From positions 1 through 64,000 of the forward strand of contig VWVT01000012.1 in assembly GCA_008638415.1 (NCBI GenBank): 64,000 bases of DNA, read 5' to 3'. The translations under genes and the position numbers were made by a program. Of the stretch, positions 1 through 7,271 are shown in pieces. Every line of letters begins with the position of its first letter. Position 1 is the first letter of the stretch. Under the pieces are notes generated by a model, which ran no database searches, was not told the origin of the DNA, and saw only the letters and a list, made by a program, of their open reading frames with translations. This stretch comes from Nocardiopsis sinuspersici. Lineage in GTDB: Bacteria > Actinomycetota > Actinomycetes > Streptosporangiales > Streptosporangiaceae.

Positions 1-19
1 GTGGGTAGTGTGGGGCATC

Positions 20-77
20 GAGGGCCTTCTGGTGAGTCGGGTAGATCTCGCAATCCACACCGATACCGAAGGCCCTC
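20..77. repeat. Inverted repeat downstream of map
   Basis: GAGGGCCTTC (20-29) is repeated in reverse complement at 68-77, with an imperfect extension inward, enclosing 38 bases. It lies about 50 bases past the stop of the leftward methionine aminopeptidase gene. It could be that gene's terminator, or an edge of an element lying left of the window. No T-run follows, so the role is uncertain. Confidence 0.4.
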
Positions 78-128
78 TTCGTGTGTGTCAGCCGGGGTGG
101 GTGTTACCAACCTCCGTGATCAGTACAC

Positions 129-980
129 CTAGGGCAGGGTGAGGATCTCCGCGCCGGAGTCGGTGATGACCAGGGTGTGCTCGAACTGGGCGGTCCACCT
201 GCGGTCGGCCGTCACGGCGGTCCAGCCGTCGTCCCACATGTCGTATTCCACGCCGCCGAGCGTGATCATCGGCTCGATCGTGAAGGTCATGCCCGGCTCC
301 ATGACGGTGTTCGCGCGCGGGTCGTCGTAGTGCGGCACGACCAGGCCCGAGTGGAACTCCAGGCCCACGCCGTGGCCGGTGAAGTCGCGGACCACGCCGT
401 AGCCGAAGCGCTTGGCGTAGGACTCGATGACCCGGCCGACCACGTTGATCTGGCGGCCCGGACGGCACGCCTTGATCGCGCGCATGGTCGCCTCGTGGGT
501 CCGCTCGACCAGGAGGCGGTGCTCCTCGGTGACGTTCCCGGCCATGAAGGTGGCGTTGGTGTCGCCGTGCACACCGTCCCTGTAGGCGGTGATGTCGATG
601 TTGACGATGTCGCCGTCGGAGATCACCGTGTCGTCCGGGATGCCGTGGCAGATCACCTCGTTGAGCGAGGAGCACAGCGACTTCGGGTAGCCCTTGTAGC
701 CCAGCGGACTGGGGTAGGCGCCGTGGTCCAGCAGGAACTCGTGGCCGACCCGGTCCAGCTCGTCCGTGGTCACCCCGGGCTCGACGTGCTTGCCGACCTC
801 CTGTAGGGCCTGCGCCGCGATCCGTCCGACCACCCGCATCCGCTCGATGGTCTCGGGGGTCTGCACGTCGCCGAGGACGCCTTCCACGGGATGCTTCCGT
901 CCGACGTACTCCGGCCGGACGATGTGGGAGGGAACCGAACGTTGTGGCGAGATTCGCCCAGGAACCAGCGGAGTAGTCAT
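129..980 (-). CDS. map: Methionine aminopeptidase, type I
   Basis: Removes the initiator methionine from nascent cytosolic proteins. The 283-residue protein has the complete pita-bread metal site of the family: D129 (in NIDI), D140 (HGD), H203 (GHGVG), E236 (TIEP) and E267 (FEHT), plus H112. It carries an N-terminal extension of about 40 residues before the catalytic domain, as in the longer actinobacterial MetAPs. The start was chosen at the ATG at 980 because a perfect-looking -10 element sits eight bases upstream and no family homology extends further. It is transcribed alone and leftward; the next gene starts divergently at 1122. Very secure assignment. Confidence 0.96.
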   Translation of the reverse strand: MTTPLVPGRISPQRSVPSHIVRPEYVGRKHPVEGVLGDVQTPETIERMRVVGRIAAQALQEVGKHVEPGVTTDELDRVGHEFLLDHGAYPSPLGYKGYPKSLCSSLNEVICHGIPDDTVISDGDIVNIDITAYRDGVHGDTNATFMAGNVTEEHRLLVERTHEATMRAIKACRPGRQINVVGRVIESYAKRFGYGVVRDFTGHGVGLEFHSGLVVPHYDDPRANTVMEPGMTFTIEPMITLGGVEYDMWDDGWTAVTADRRWTAQFEHTLVITDSGAEILTLP

Positions 981-988
981 GGGCACTG

Positions 989-994
989 ATTGTA
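989..994 (-). promoter_or_regulatory. Candidate leaderless -10 of map
   Basis: On the minus strand TACAAT lies eight bases before the ATG at 980, with no Shine-Dalgarno between them. This fits a leaderless or near-leaderless transcript, which is common in actinomycetes. No clear -35 is seen. Confidence 0.5.
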
Positions 995-1121
995 GTTCGT
1001 GGGCGGGCCCGACGGGCCTCGGCGGAGCCCTCCCCGGAGAGTGTGAGGAAGCACCCGGCCTGGGTAGGTCGCACGGCGGGAGAACACGTTCCCACCGCGG
1101 GCAGCGCCCCGGAGGAAGGGA

Positions 1122-1322
1122 GTGAGAGTGAGCGAGGACACACCGCAGGACGGCAAGTGGTGGTACTGCCTCAAGCACAACCGGGTGGAGCACGGAGCGG
1201 GCTGCCCCAACAAGGTGCGCATGGGCCCCTACCCGGACGAGGCCACGGCCGCCAGCGCGCTGACCATCGCGTCCGAGCGCAACGAGGCGTGGGACGCCTC
1301 CGACGAGGAGGAGGAGCTGTGA
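1122..1322 (+). CDS. Small conserved actinobacterial protein (KWWYCLKH type)
   Basis: A 66-residue acidic protein with the core [12 protein letters not shown], a second cysteine in GCPNK, then [14 protein letters not shown] and a very acidic tail (DEEEEL). Small proteins of this pattern are widespread in actinomycetes and some are annotated as SPOR-domain-like; the role is unknown. GGAGG at 1111-1115 sits six bases before GTG 1122; a second in-frame GTG at 1128 is an alternative start. The two cysteines and the His could form a small metal site, but that is only inference. It is divergent from map and precedes the F420 reductase gene by 125 bases. Confidence 0.85.
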   Translation: MRVSEDTPQDGKWWYCLKHNRVEHGAGCPNKVRMGPYPDEATAASALTIASERNEAWDASDEEEEL

Positions 1323-1447
1323 CCCGCGCTCCCCGGTGGCCCGGCCCCCCGGGCCGGCCACCAGGGAGCGGGGGCGGGAGGCGCGGGGCCGTGGACGGGC
1401 CGGGGCCGGGGCCGCCTCCGCACCGGTGCCTCTGACAGGATCGACGC

Positions 1448-2143
1448 ATGACTGAACAGAGCACACCCGAGGGCGTGGACACCGCCGAGCTGACCGTCGC
1501 CGTCCTGGGCGGGACCGGCGACCAGGGGCGCGGCCTGGCCCGCCGTCTCGCCCTGGCCGGGCACACCGTCATCCTCGGCTCCCGCAGCGCCGAGCGCGCG
1601 GAGAAGGCCGCCGAGGACCTGGTGCAGGGCGAGTCCGTCCCGATCGACGTGCGCGGCCTGGACAACGCCGGGGCCGCCGCCGGCGGCGACGTCGTCATCG
1701 TCGCCGTGCCCTGGGAGGGGCACAGGGAGCTGCTGGAGGGCCTGGCCGGACCGCTGGCGGGCAAGATCGTCGTGGACTGCGTGAACCCGCTCGGATTCGA
1801 CAAGCGCGGCCCCTTCGCGCTCGACGTCGCCGAGGGCAGCGCCGCCGAGCAGGCCGCCGAGGTGCTGCCGGACAGCCGCGTCACGGCCGCCTTCCACCAC
1901 GTGTCCGCGGTGGTCCTGCTGGACCCCGAGGTCGAGGAGGTGGACCTGGACGTCCTGGTCCTGGGTGAGGACCGCGCGGCCACCGACGTGGTGCGCGCCC
2001 TGGCCGACCGCATCCCCGGGGTGCGCGGCGTCTTCGGCGGGCGCCTGCGCAACGCCCACCAGGTCGAGGCCCTGACCGCCAACCTCATCGCGGTCAACCG
2101 CCGCTACAAGACCCACGCGGGCATCCGGATCACCGGTCTGTAG
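1448..2143 (+). CDS. npdG: NADPH-dependent F420 reductase
   Basis: Transfers hydride between NADPH and the deazaflavin coenzyme F420, supplying F420H2 to F420-dependent oxidoreductases. The 231-residue protein has a Rossmann start [11 protein letters not shown] (residues 18-27) and the NADP-phosphate-friendly segment [13 protein letters not shown] just after. Further on are IVAVPWEGH and [13 protein letters not shown], all typical of the F420H2:NADP+ oxidoreductase (NpdG/Fno) family at full length. An F420-type luciferase-like oxidoreductase lies 2.7 kb away at 4803. No SD is obvious before ATG 1448; AGGAT with a preceding C lies six bases upstream, so a leaderless start is possible. Assignment is secure; the preferred direction in vivo is from family knowledge. 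Confidence 0.92.
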   Translation: MTEQSTPEGVDTAELTVAVLGGTGDQGRGLARRLALAGHTVILGSRSAERAEKAAEDLVQGESVPIDVRGLDNAGAAAGGDVVIVAVPWEGHRELLEGLAGPLAGKIVVDCVNPLGFDKRGPFALDVAEGSAAEQAAEVLPDSRVTAAFHHVSAVVLLDPEVEEVDLDVLVLGEDRAATDVVRALADRIPGVRGVFGGRLRNAHQVEALTANLIAVNRRYKTHAGIRITGL

Positions 2144-2219
2144 CCGGGCGCCCGCCTGTCGTGCGGCGCCGCCCGCCGGGAGGCCGCACGCCTCCTGAAG
2201 ACGCGCGAGCCGGGAACGC

Positions 2220-2257
2220 GTGCGGCGCCGGTCCCCGCGCGGGGACCGGCGCCGCAC
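2220..2257. terminator. Perfect 19-bp palindrome between convergent genes
   Basis: Positions 2220-2238 are the exact reverse complement of 2239-2257, 77 bases past the npdG stop and 17 bases before the stop of the convergent gene. It is well placed to act as a bidirectional terminator. It lacks a T-run, as is usual at this GC content. Confidence 0.7.
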
Positions 2258-2273
2258 GGGCGGGAGGCCGCGG

Positions 2274-2879
2274 TCAGCCGCAGTAGACCGAGCGCTCCTC
2301 GTCCGTCATCGGCCTCGTGGACTGGGTGACGGTGCTGCCCTGGTCCTCGGCGGGCCCCTCGGCGGTGAAGGGCGCGTACCAGACGTAGTGGCCCCACTCG
2401 CGGTCGGGGAAGTGCAGCTCGTAGGTGCCGTGCACGCGCTGCATCCGGGGCCCGTAGTACACGCGGGCCACCTCACCCGGCTGGGCGACGACCTGCGTGC
2501 GCTGGCTCTGGGTGTGCGACGAGCTCCACTCGTGGCCGTAGGAGACGCTGAAGCTCTGCTTGAAGACCGCGCCGAACGTCGCCGTCATGGACAGGTTCAC
2601 GCTGTTGGACTCGCCCGTGGTCTCGGACCACTGCACCATGGACAGCTGTTCGTGGTCGGTGCAGTTGTAGACCGGTGAGCCGACCGGCTCGGAGGCGTTC
2701 TGGAAGTACTCCGGCTGGCCGGACGGGTGGAACTCGCACACATCGGTGCCCTCACCGCACCGCTCCAGCAGCTCCCGGACCGTCGGGTTGCGCTCGTGGT
2801 CGGCCGCGGCCGGTGCGGGGGTGAGCGCCAGGACGGCGGCCGCCAGGCCCGCCGCGGTGCCCGCTGCGAGGGTTCTCAT
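2274..2879 (-). CDS. Secreted protein, possible aerolysin-like fold (copy A)
   Basis: 201 residues with a signal peptide (about 1-26, ending APAAADHE). After it come RELLERCGEGTDVCEFHP with two cysteines and a third in YNCTDHEQ. The middle (about 85-145) is Ser/Thr-rich with alternating polar and hydrophobic residues (SNSVNLSMTATFGAVF, then SSHTQSQRTQVVAQPGEVA). The end holds MQRVHGTYELHFPDREWGHY. The middle plus the PGEV turn resembles the insertion strands of aerolysin/ETX-MTX2 beta-pore proteins, but this is pattern reading, not a match. The next gene upstream (start 3526) is a close paralogue, and 83 bp are identical between them. An SD (GGAGGA) precedes ATG 2879. Function unknown. Confidence 0.85.
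   Translation of the reverse strand: MRTLAAGTAAGLAAAVLALTPAPAAADHERNPTVRELLERCGEGTDVCEFHPSGQPEYFQNASEPVGSPVYNCTDHEQLSMVQWSETTGESNSVNLSMTATFGAVFKQSFSVSYGHEWSSSHTQSQRTQVVAQPGEVARVYYGPRMQRVHGTYELHFPDREWGHYVWYAPFTAEGPAEDQGSTVTQSTRPMTDEERSVYCG
2365..2447 (-). repeat. 83-bp perfect repeat, copy A
   Basis: Identical to 3000-3082. It encodes the shared C-terminal block MRVHGTYELHFPDREWGHY and neighbours in the two secreted paralogues. Identity drops sharply at both edges. Confidence 0.95.
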
Positions 2880-2908
2880 CGCTCCTCCTTTCGTGGGGGG
2901 TCGGGGGA

Positions 2909-3526
2909 TCACGGGCACGCGGCCCGCTCGGCGTCGGTCATCGGGCGCACGTTCTGCGTGACGACGTCGTCGGGGGAGCCGGGGACGGGTCCCTCCACCG
3001 TGAAGGGCGCGTACCAGACGTAGTGGCCCCACTCGCGGTCGGGGAAGTGCAGCTCGTAGGTGCCGTGCACGCGCTGCATCCGCGGCTGCCGCTCGACCCA
3101 GCCCACCTCGCCGGGAGCGGTGTTGACGTAGGTGGTCTGCGTCTCGGTGTGCGAGGTGGTCCAGGTGTGCTCGAACGACTGCTCGTAGGACACCGAGAAG
3201 ACCTCGCCGAACCCGGCCTCGGTGGTCAGCGTCAGGCCGACGCTGTTGCTCTGGGACGTGGTGTCGGACCAGATCACCGCCATGTCCTGGCGGCCGGAGG
3301 TGCAGTTGAACACCTCCGAGCCCACCACGCGGCTCGGGGCGGCGAAGAGCTCGGGCTCGCCGCCGGGGTGGAACTCGCAGACGTCGGTCTCCACGCCGCA
3401 CAGTTCCAGCAGTTCACGGATCGTGGGCGTGCCCTCGTGGTCGGCGTACGCGGCGGTCGGGGACACCGCGATCGTGCCCGCCGCGGTGACGGCGGCGGCG
3501 CACAGCACGGCGTACTTGCGTTTCAT
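2909..3526 (-). CDS. Secreted protein, possible aerolysin-like fold (copy B)
   Basis: 205 residues; signal peptide about 1-31 (ending TAAYADHE), then RELLELCGVETDVCEFHPGG and FNCTSGRQDMAVIWSDTT, the same three-cysteine layout as its downstream paralogue. The middle reads SNSVGLTLTTEAGFGEVF and TTSHTETQTTYVNTAPGEV, an amphipathic Ser/Thr-rich stretch suggestive of beta-pore hairpins. The C-terminus shares MQRVHGTYELHFPDREWGHY exactly with copy A. It ends 29 bases before copy A starts and begins 44 bases after the crystallin-like gene stops, so the three probably form one leftward unit. An extracellular toxin or surface-binding role is speculative. Confidence 0.85.
   Translation of the reverse strand: MKRKYAVLCAAAVTAAGTIAVSPTAAYADHEGTPTIRELLELCGVETDVCEFHPGGEPELFAAPSRVVGSEVFNCTSGRQDMAVIWSDTTSQSNSVGLTLTTEAGFGEVFSVSYEQSFEHTWTTSHTETQTTYVNTAPGEVGWVERQPRMQRVHGTYELHFPDREWGHYVWYAPFTVEGPVPGSPDDVVTQNVRPMTDAERAACP
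3000..3082 (-). repeat. 83-bp perfect repeat, copy B
   Basis: Identical to 2365-2447, offset 635 bp; see copy A. The flanking coding sequence is much more diverged, which points to recent gene conversion or very strong local constraint. Confidence 0.95.
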
Positions 3527-3570
3527 GTCGGTTTTCCCTTCGAGCGGGGGCAGGGGAAAAACGGGGTCGT

Positions 3571-4131
3571 TCAGCCCAGGGTGGTGGAGACGGCGCGGTC
3601 GTTCATGTAGTCGCCGACGTAGTTGGTGTTCTCGCGGTAGGGGCCGTCGCGGTCGCCGGTCCCGTCCGGCCCGGAGTGCAGCCACAGGGCGCAGGTGGCC
3701 CAGGGCTGGGCCGAGGAGATCAGGTTCTGCCAGTCGTCGGGGAAGGTGAACCAGAACTCGGTGTCGTCGCCTCCGGTGCACAGGTCGTCGCCGTACAGGG
3801 TGAACGTGGCCCCGCCGAAGTTCTCGTGCTCGAAGTACGTGCCGATGATGAGGCCCGCGCCGGCCGCCCTGAGGGAGGCACCGCTCCCGTCCAGAGCCCG
3901 TTCCTGCTCCTCCAGGGTCCGGCCGGTCTCCTTCTCCGCTGCCGCGATCGCCTCGTCGAAGGAGGCGAAGCAGCGCTCCTGGCCGGTGCCGGTGTCGCTG
4001 ATGCAGTGCTGTCGGGTGTCGGCCGAAGCCGGGGCGGGTGCGGCGGCCGTCGTGGTCACCGAGGCCATCGCGGCGGCCGCGGTGACGAGGACCAGGGCGG
4101 CGGCCCTCGGCCGTCCGTGTGGTGAGGTCAT
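3571..4131 (-). CDS. Secreted beta/gamma-crystallin-like protein
   Basis: 186 residues. A signal peptide (about 1-38) is followed by a short cysteine-bearing segment (QHCISDTGTGQERCFASFDEA) seen in many actinomycete secreted proteins. The C-terminal half (about 95-186) reads as one beta/gamma-crystallin domain: YFEHENFGGATFTLYGDD, then NLISSAQPW and a second Greek-key-like YRENTNYVGDYMNDRAVSTT. Such domains often bind calcium or act as protein inhibitors (for example the Streptomyces metalloproteinase inhibitor). It is the first gene of a leftward set with two paralogous secreted proteins. GGAGAA precedes ATG 4131. Domain call good, function open. Confidence 0.85.
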   Translation of the reverse strand: MTSPHGRPRAAALVLVTAAAAMASVTTTAAAPAPASADTRQHCISDTGTGQERCFASFDEAIAAAEKETGRTLEEQERALDGSGASLRAAGAGLIIGTYFEHENFGGATFTLYGDDLCTGGDDTEFWFTFPDDWQNLISSAQPWATCALWLHSGPDGTGDRDGPYRENTNYVGDYMNDRAVSTTLG

Positions 4132-4802
4132 GCGTTCTCCGTGCTCGTCTGGGGGTGAGACGTGACTTAACGCAGGTTAACGGAACTCTGAGGTCTTGTT
4201 TGGTGACTGTCCGTATATGACCCACCATGGGGTGGAAATTCGCCGCAGAAAGAATTTTTTCTTCCGTCCCGTGCCCTCCGGGGGAAGGTTTTCTCCTGCA
4301 TCGGTCCGGTGATCGGTTGTTTACCGCATTGGGAGGCGCTCGTGCGAAAGGGGGTGCTCCGGCCTGCGGATCCGTGTCCTTCCGGCGCCGCGTCCGGGTC
4401 CGTTTCGGCCGAAAGGGGTCACGGGGGCCGGGCAGCCGGAGGATTCTTCCGGTGACATGCGTCACGGACCTGTGTTCGATCGCCTTCCGCGGTCCCGGGA
4501 TTATTACTCTGAGTGCACGGAATCGGGAGGTGTCCGTGTGGGAAACACACTTCACCCTTCGAGTGAGGCCGGAGTGTCGCGGTCCAGTAGGAAGTGGTTC
4601 CCTGTTCCATTTTCCGGGAGTGCGGCCCGCGAAGCGGATGCTTGCGAGGGTTGGGAACACGGGTCTTTGTGTGTGTTCCTGTGGGGATCGGTCACTCCGC
4701 GTTCGCGGTCGGCGTTCCGGAGTCCCCGGGGCGGCTCCGCACGGGGGCGCGGAGCCGCCGACCCCTCCGGCGGGGGACGGGGGTGTGCTCGGCGGGCACG
4801 CC
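4132..4802. other. 671-bp intergenic region, no convincing gene
   Basis: Upstream of the secreted triad and downstream of the F420-type oxidoreductase, both leftward. It is clearly less GC-rich than its surroundings (for example the A/T stretches near 4245-4265 and 4500). It holds a short dyad GTGTGGGAAACACAC near 4536-4550 and the hairpin at 4730-4759. Short open frames here lack SDs and codon bias. It probably carries the promoter and operators of the secreted triad. Confidence 0.6.
4730..4759 (-). terminator. Hairpin after the luciferase-like gene
   Basis: GGCGGCTCCGC (4730-4740) pairs with 4749-4759 around an 8-base loop, about 45 bases past the stop of the leftward gene at 4803. No T-run. 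Confidence 0.65.
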
Positions 4803-5843
4803 CTAGGACACCCAGTCCTTCACCTTCCCGATCAGCGCGGCCGGGTCCTCGCCCATGGGGATCACGTTGAGCTGGGTGACCCCCGCGTCGCGGAAGGCCT
4901 CCACCCGCTCGCGCACGTAGGACTCCGGGCCGACCATGTTGGTCAGCTCCACGAACTCCTCGGGAACGGCCGCCGCGGCCTCGTCCTTCTTGCCGTCCAG
5001 GTACAGGTCCTGGATCTTCTCCGCCGCCTCCTCGTAGCCGTAGCGGCGGGCGACCGTGTTGTAGAAGTTCTTGCCCTTGGCGCCCATGCCGCCGACGTAC
5101 AGGGCGATCATCGGCCGCACGAAGTCGAGCAGCCTCTTGGTGTCCTCGCCCTCGCCGATGGCGAGCAGCCCGCCCGCGGAGACCTCCAGTTCGCCCAGGG
5201 AGGGATCCCGCCTGGCCCTGCCCTCGGCCAGCGCCTCGCCCCACACCGTGTCGGCCTTCTCCGGGATGAACAGGTGCGGCAGCCAGCCGTTGGCGATCTC
5301 GGCGGTCATCGCCACGTTCTTGACGCCCAGCGACGCCACGTAGATCGGGATGTCGGGGCGCACGGGGTGGTTGATGATCTTGAGCGGTTTGCCCAGGCCG
5401 GTGCCCCGCTCCGGGGGCAGGGGAAGCTGGAAGACGGTGCCGTCGTGGGTGAGGCGGTCCTCCCGGGCCCAGATCTTGCGGCAGATCTCGATGGTCTCGC
5501 GGGTGCGTGCGAGCGGCTTGACGTAGGGCACCCCGTGGAAGCCCTCGATGACCTGCGGGCCGCTGGCGCCCAGGCCGAGGATGGCGCGCCCGCCGGACAG
5601 GTCGTCCAGCCCGGCGGCGGTCATCGCGATGAGGGAGGGGGTGCGGCTGTACAGCGGCAGGATGGCCGAGCCGATCGCCACGGTCTCCGTGCGCGCGGCG
5701 ATGAAGCCCATCAGGGTGGGGCTGTCGAACCCGTAGGCCTCGGCGACCCACACGGTGTCGAGTCCGGCCTGCTCCAGTTCGACCACCTGGTCGACGGCGG
5801 CCTTGGGGTCGCCCGCGTACTGGAGCGGCGTCGAGATGCGCAT
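4803..5843 (-). CDS. LLM-class F420-dependent oxidoreductase
   Basis: 346-residue luciferase-like monooxygenase-family TIM barrel. Features include the start MRISTPLQYAGDP, DTVWVAEAYGFDSPT, AIGSAILPLYSRTP, LGLGASGPQVIEGFHG and the C-terminal VTQLNVIPMGEDP. This pattern belongs to the actinobacterial F420-dependent subgroup rather than FMN-dependent alkanal monooxygenases. The substrate cannot be told from sequence. An NpdG-type F420 reductase lies 2.7 kb away and could supply reduced cofactor. GGGAGGACAG is a good SD before ATG 5843. It is a single leftward gene bounded by hairpins on both sides. Confidence 0.9.
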   Translation of the reverse strand: MRISTPLQYAGDPKAAVDQVVELEQAGLDTVWVAEAYGFDSPTLMGFIAARTETVAIGSAILPLYSRTPSLIAMTAAGLDDLSGGRAILGLGASGPQVIEGFHGVPYVKPLARTRETIEICRKIWAREDRLTHDGTVFQLPLPPERGTGLGKPLKIINHPVRPDIPIYVASLGVKNVAMTAEIANGWLPHLFIPEKADTVWGEALAEGRARRDPSLGELEVSAGGLLAIGEGEDTKRLLDFVRPMIALYVGGMGAKGKNFYNTVARRYGYEEAAEKIQDLYLDGKKDEAAAAVPEEFVELTNMVGPESYVRERVEAFRDAGVTQLNVIPMGEDPAALIGKVKDWVS

Positions 5844-5961
5844 CTGTCCTCCCGGGAGGGCCGGACACCCGGCCCCTTAGGTGCTGGATACGGTGCGACT
5901 CTACTCCCGAGTACGGTTCGGCCCGCTGACCGGCCGCACGGGCGGTGCCCGTGTACATGGA

Positions 5962-5993
5962 ACCGCCGGCCGGGGCGGGCCCCGACCGGCGGT
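5962..5993 (-). terminator. Hairpin after panB
   Basis: 5962-5975 pairs with 5980-5993 with one mismatch and a 4-base loop, 41 bases past the panB stop. A strong GC stem without a T-run. Confidence 0.65.
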
Positions 5994-6033
5994 CCGTGCG
6001 GTCCTCGGCCCCGGACGGGGGCCGCTCCGGCGG

Positions 6034-6891
6034 TCAGCCGGTGTAGGAGTGGCGCTCCTGCGGGAACGTCCCGCCGACGACCTCGTCGGCGTAGGCCGAG
6101 GCCGCCTCACGCAGCGTCTCGTTCAGGTTGGCGTAGGTCTTGACGAACTTGGCCACGCGCGGGCTCAGGCCCGCCATGTCCTGCCACACCAGCACCTGGG
6201 CGTCCGTGGACGGACCGGCGCCGATGCCCACGGTCGGGATGGCCAGCTGCTCGGTCACCTGTGCGGCCAGCTCGGCGGGCACGCACTCCAGCACCACCGA
6301 GAAGGCGCCCGCGCGCTCCATCTCCTTGGCGTCCTTGAGCAGCCCGGCCGCGGCCTCGCCGCGTCCCTGCACCCGGTAGCCGCCCAGGGTGTTCACCGAC
6401 TGCGGGGTCAGGCCGAGGTGCGCCATCACCGGCACACCCGCCGACACCAGCAGTTCCACCTGGGGAGCCACCGCGTGGCCGCCCTCCAGCTTCACCGCCT
6501 GGGCCCGGCCCTCCTTCATGAAGCGGGACGCCGACTCCAGCGCCTGCTGGGGCGAGGCCTGGTAGGAACCGAACGGCAGGTCGGCCACGACCAGCGCCCG
6601 CTGGGTGGAGCGGGACACGGCCGCGGTCAGCGGAACCAGCTCGTCCACCGTGACCGGAAGGGTGGTGTCGTAGCCGTAGACGACGTTGGCCGCCGAGTCG
6701 CCGACCAGCAGGACCGGGATGCCGGCCTCGTCGAAGACCCGCGCGGTGAGCGCGTCGTAGGCGGTCAGCATCGGCCAGCGCTCGCCGCGCTCCTTGGCGG
6801 CGGCCAGGTCGCGGACGGTGACACGCCGGTTGGTGACCCCGCCGTACAGGGCGTTGCCGTTCGGGGCGGGGGGGTTGCCTGAGGTGTTCAT
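6034..6891 (-). CDS. panB: 3-methyl-2-oxobutanoate hydroxymethyltransferase
   Basis: Ketopantoate hydroxymethyltransferase, first committed step of pantothenate and CoA synthesis: transfers a one-carbon unit from methylene-THF to 2-oxoisovalerate. 285 residues from ATG 6891. Family blocks: [35 protein letters not shown] (metal-binding Asp), [35 protein letters not shown] and IPTVGIGAG. The start at 6891 was taken because GGAGGA lies ten bases upstream; an upstream in-frame start at 6921 would add ten residues. No panC or panD is nearby; the gene is alone. Confidence 0.96.
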   Translation of the reverse strand: MNTSGNPPAPNGNALYGGVTNRRVTVRDLAAAKERGERWPMLTAYDALTARVFDEAGIPVLLVGDSAANVVYGYDTTLPVTVDELVPLTAAVSRSTQRALVVADLPFGSYQASPQQALESASRFMKEGRAQAVKLEGGHAVAPQVELLVSAGVPVMAHLGLTPQSVNTLGGYRVQGRGEAAAGLLKDAKEMERAGAFSVVLECVPAELAAQVTEQLAIPTVGIGAGPSTDAQVLVWQDMAGLSPRVAKFVKTYANLNETLREAASAYADEVVGGTFPQERHSYTG

Positions 6892-7271
6892 GATGTACGT
6901 TCCTCCGTTGTCTCGAAGCACCTCGGGGGTGTCTCCGGACGTGTGGACGAATGATGGTGTCGCGCTCGCGCGCTGGGCGGCCGCGGGGGCCGCGGGCGGT
7001 CCGCGGGGGGACCGGACGTGTGCGGGGTGGAGCCCGGCGCCGGATGGCGAAGGACCGGCCGTCGCACGCGAGTATCATCGCACGCCCCCGCCCGTACCAC
7101 TTCTTCGGGATACAACCGGATTGCACCTCCGGATGTTTCCGGGTAGCTGTGGTGAACACAAGGGCCATCGGGGGGAGGCCGGCGCACCACACGCACCACC
7201 GGGACCACACCGGCGGCGCCCGTGTGCCGCGGCCGCGCCCCGAACGTGTGCCCCGGCGACGGAGGTGGTTC

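Noticed and set aside
4457..4870. A 137-residue gene in the 4.1-4.8 kb gap
   Set aside because: No SD, no codon bias, and it runs into the antisense of the following gene.
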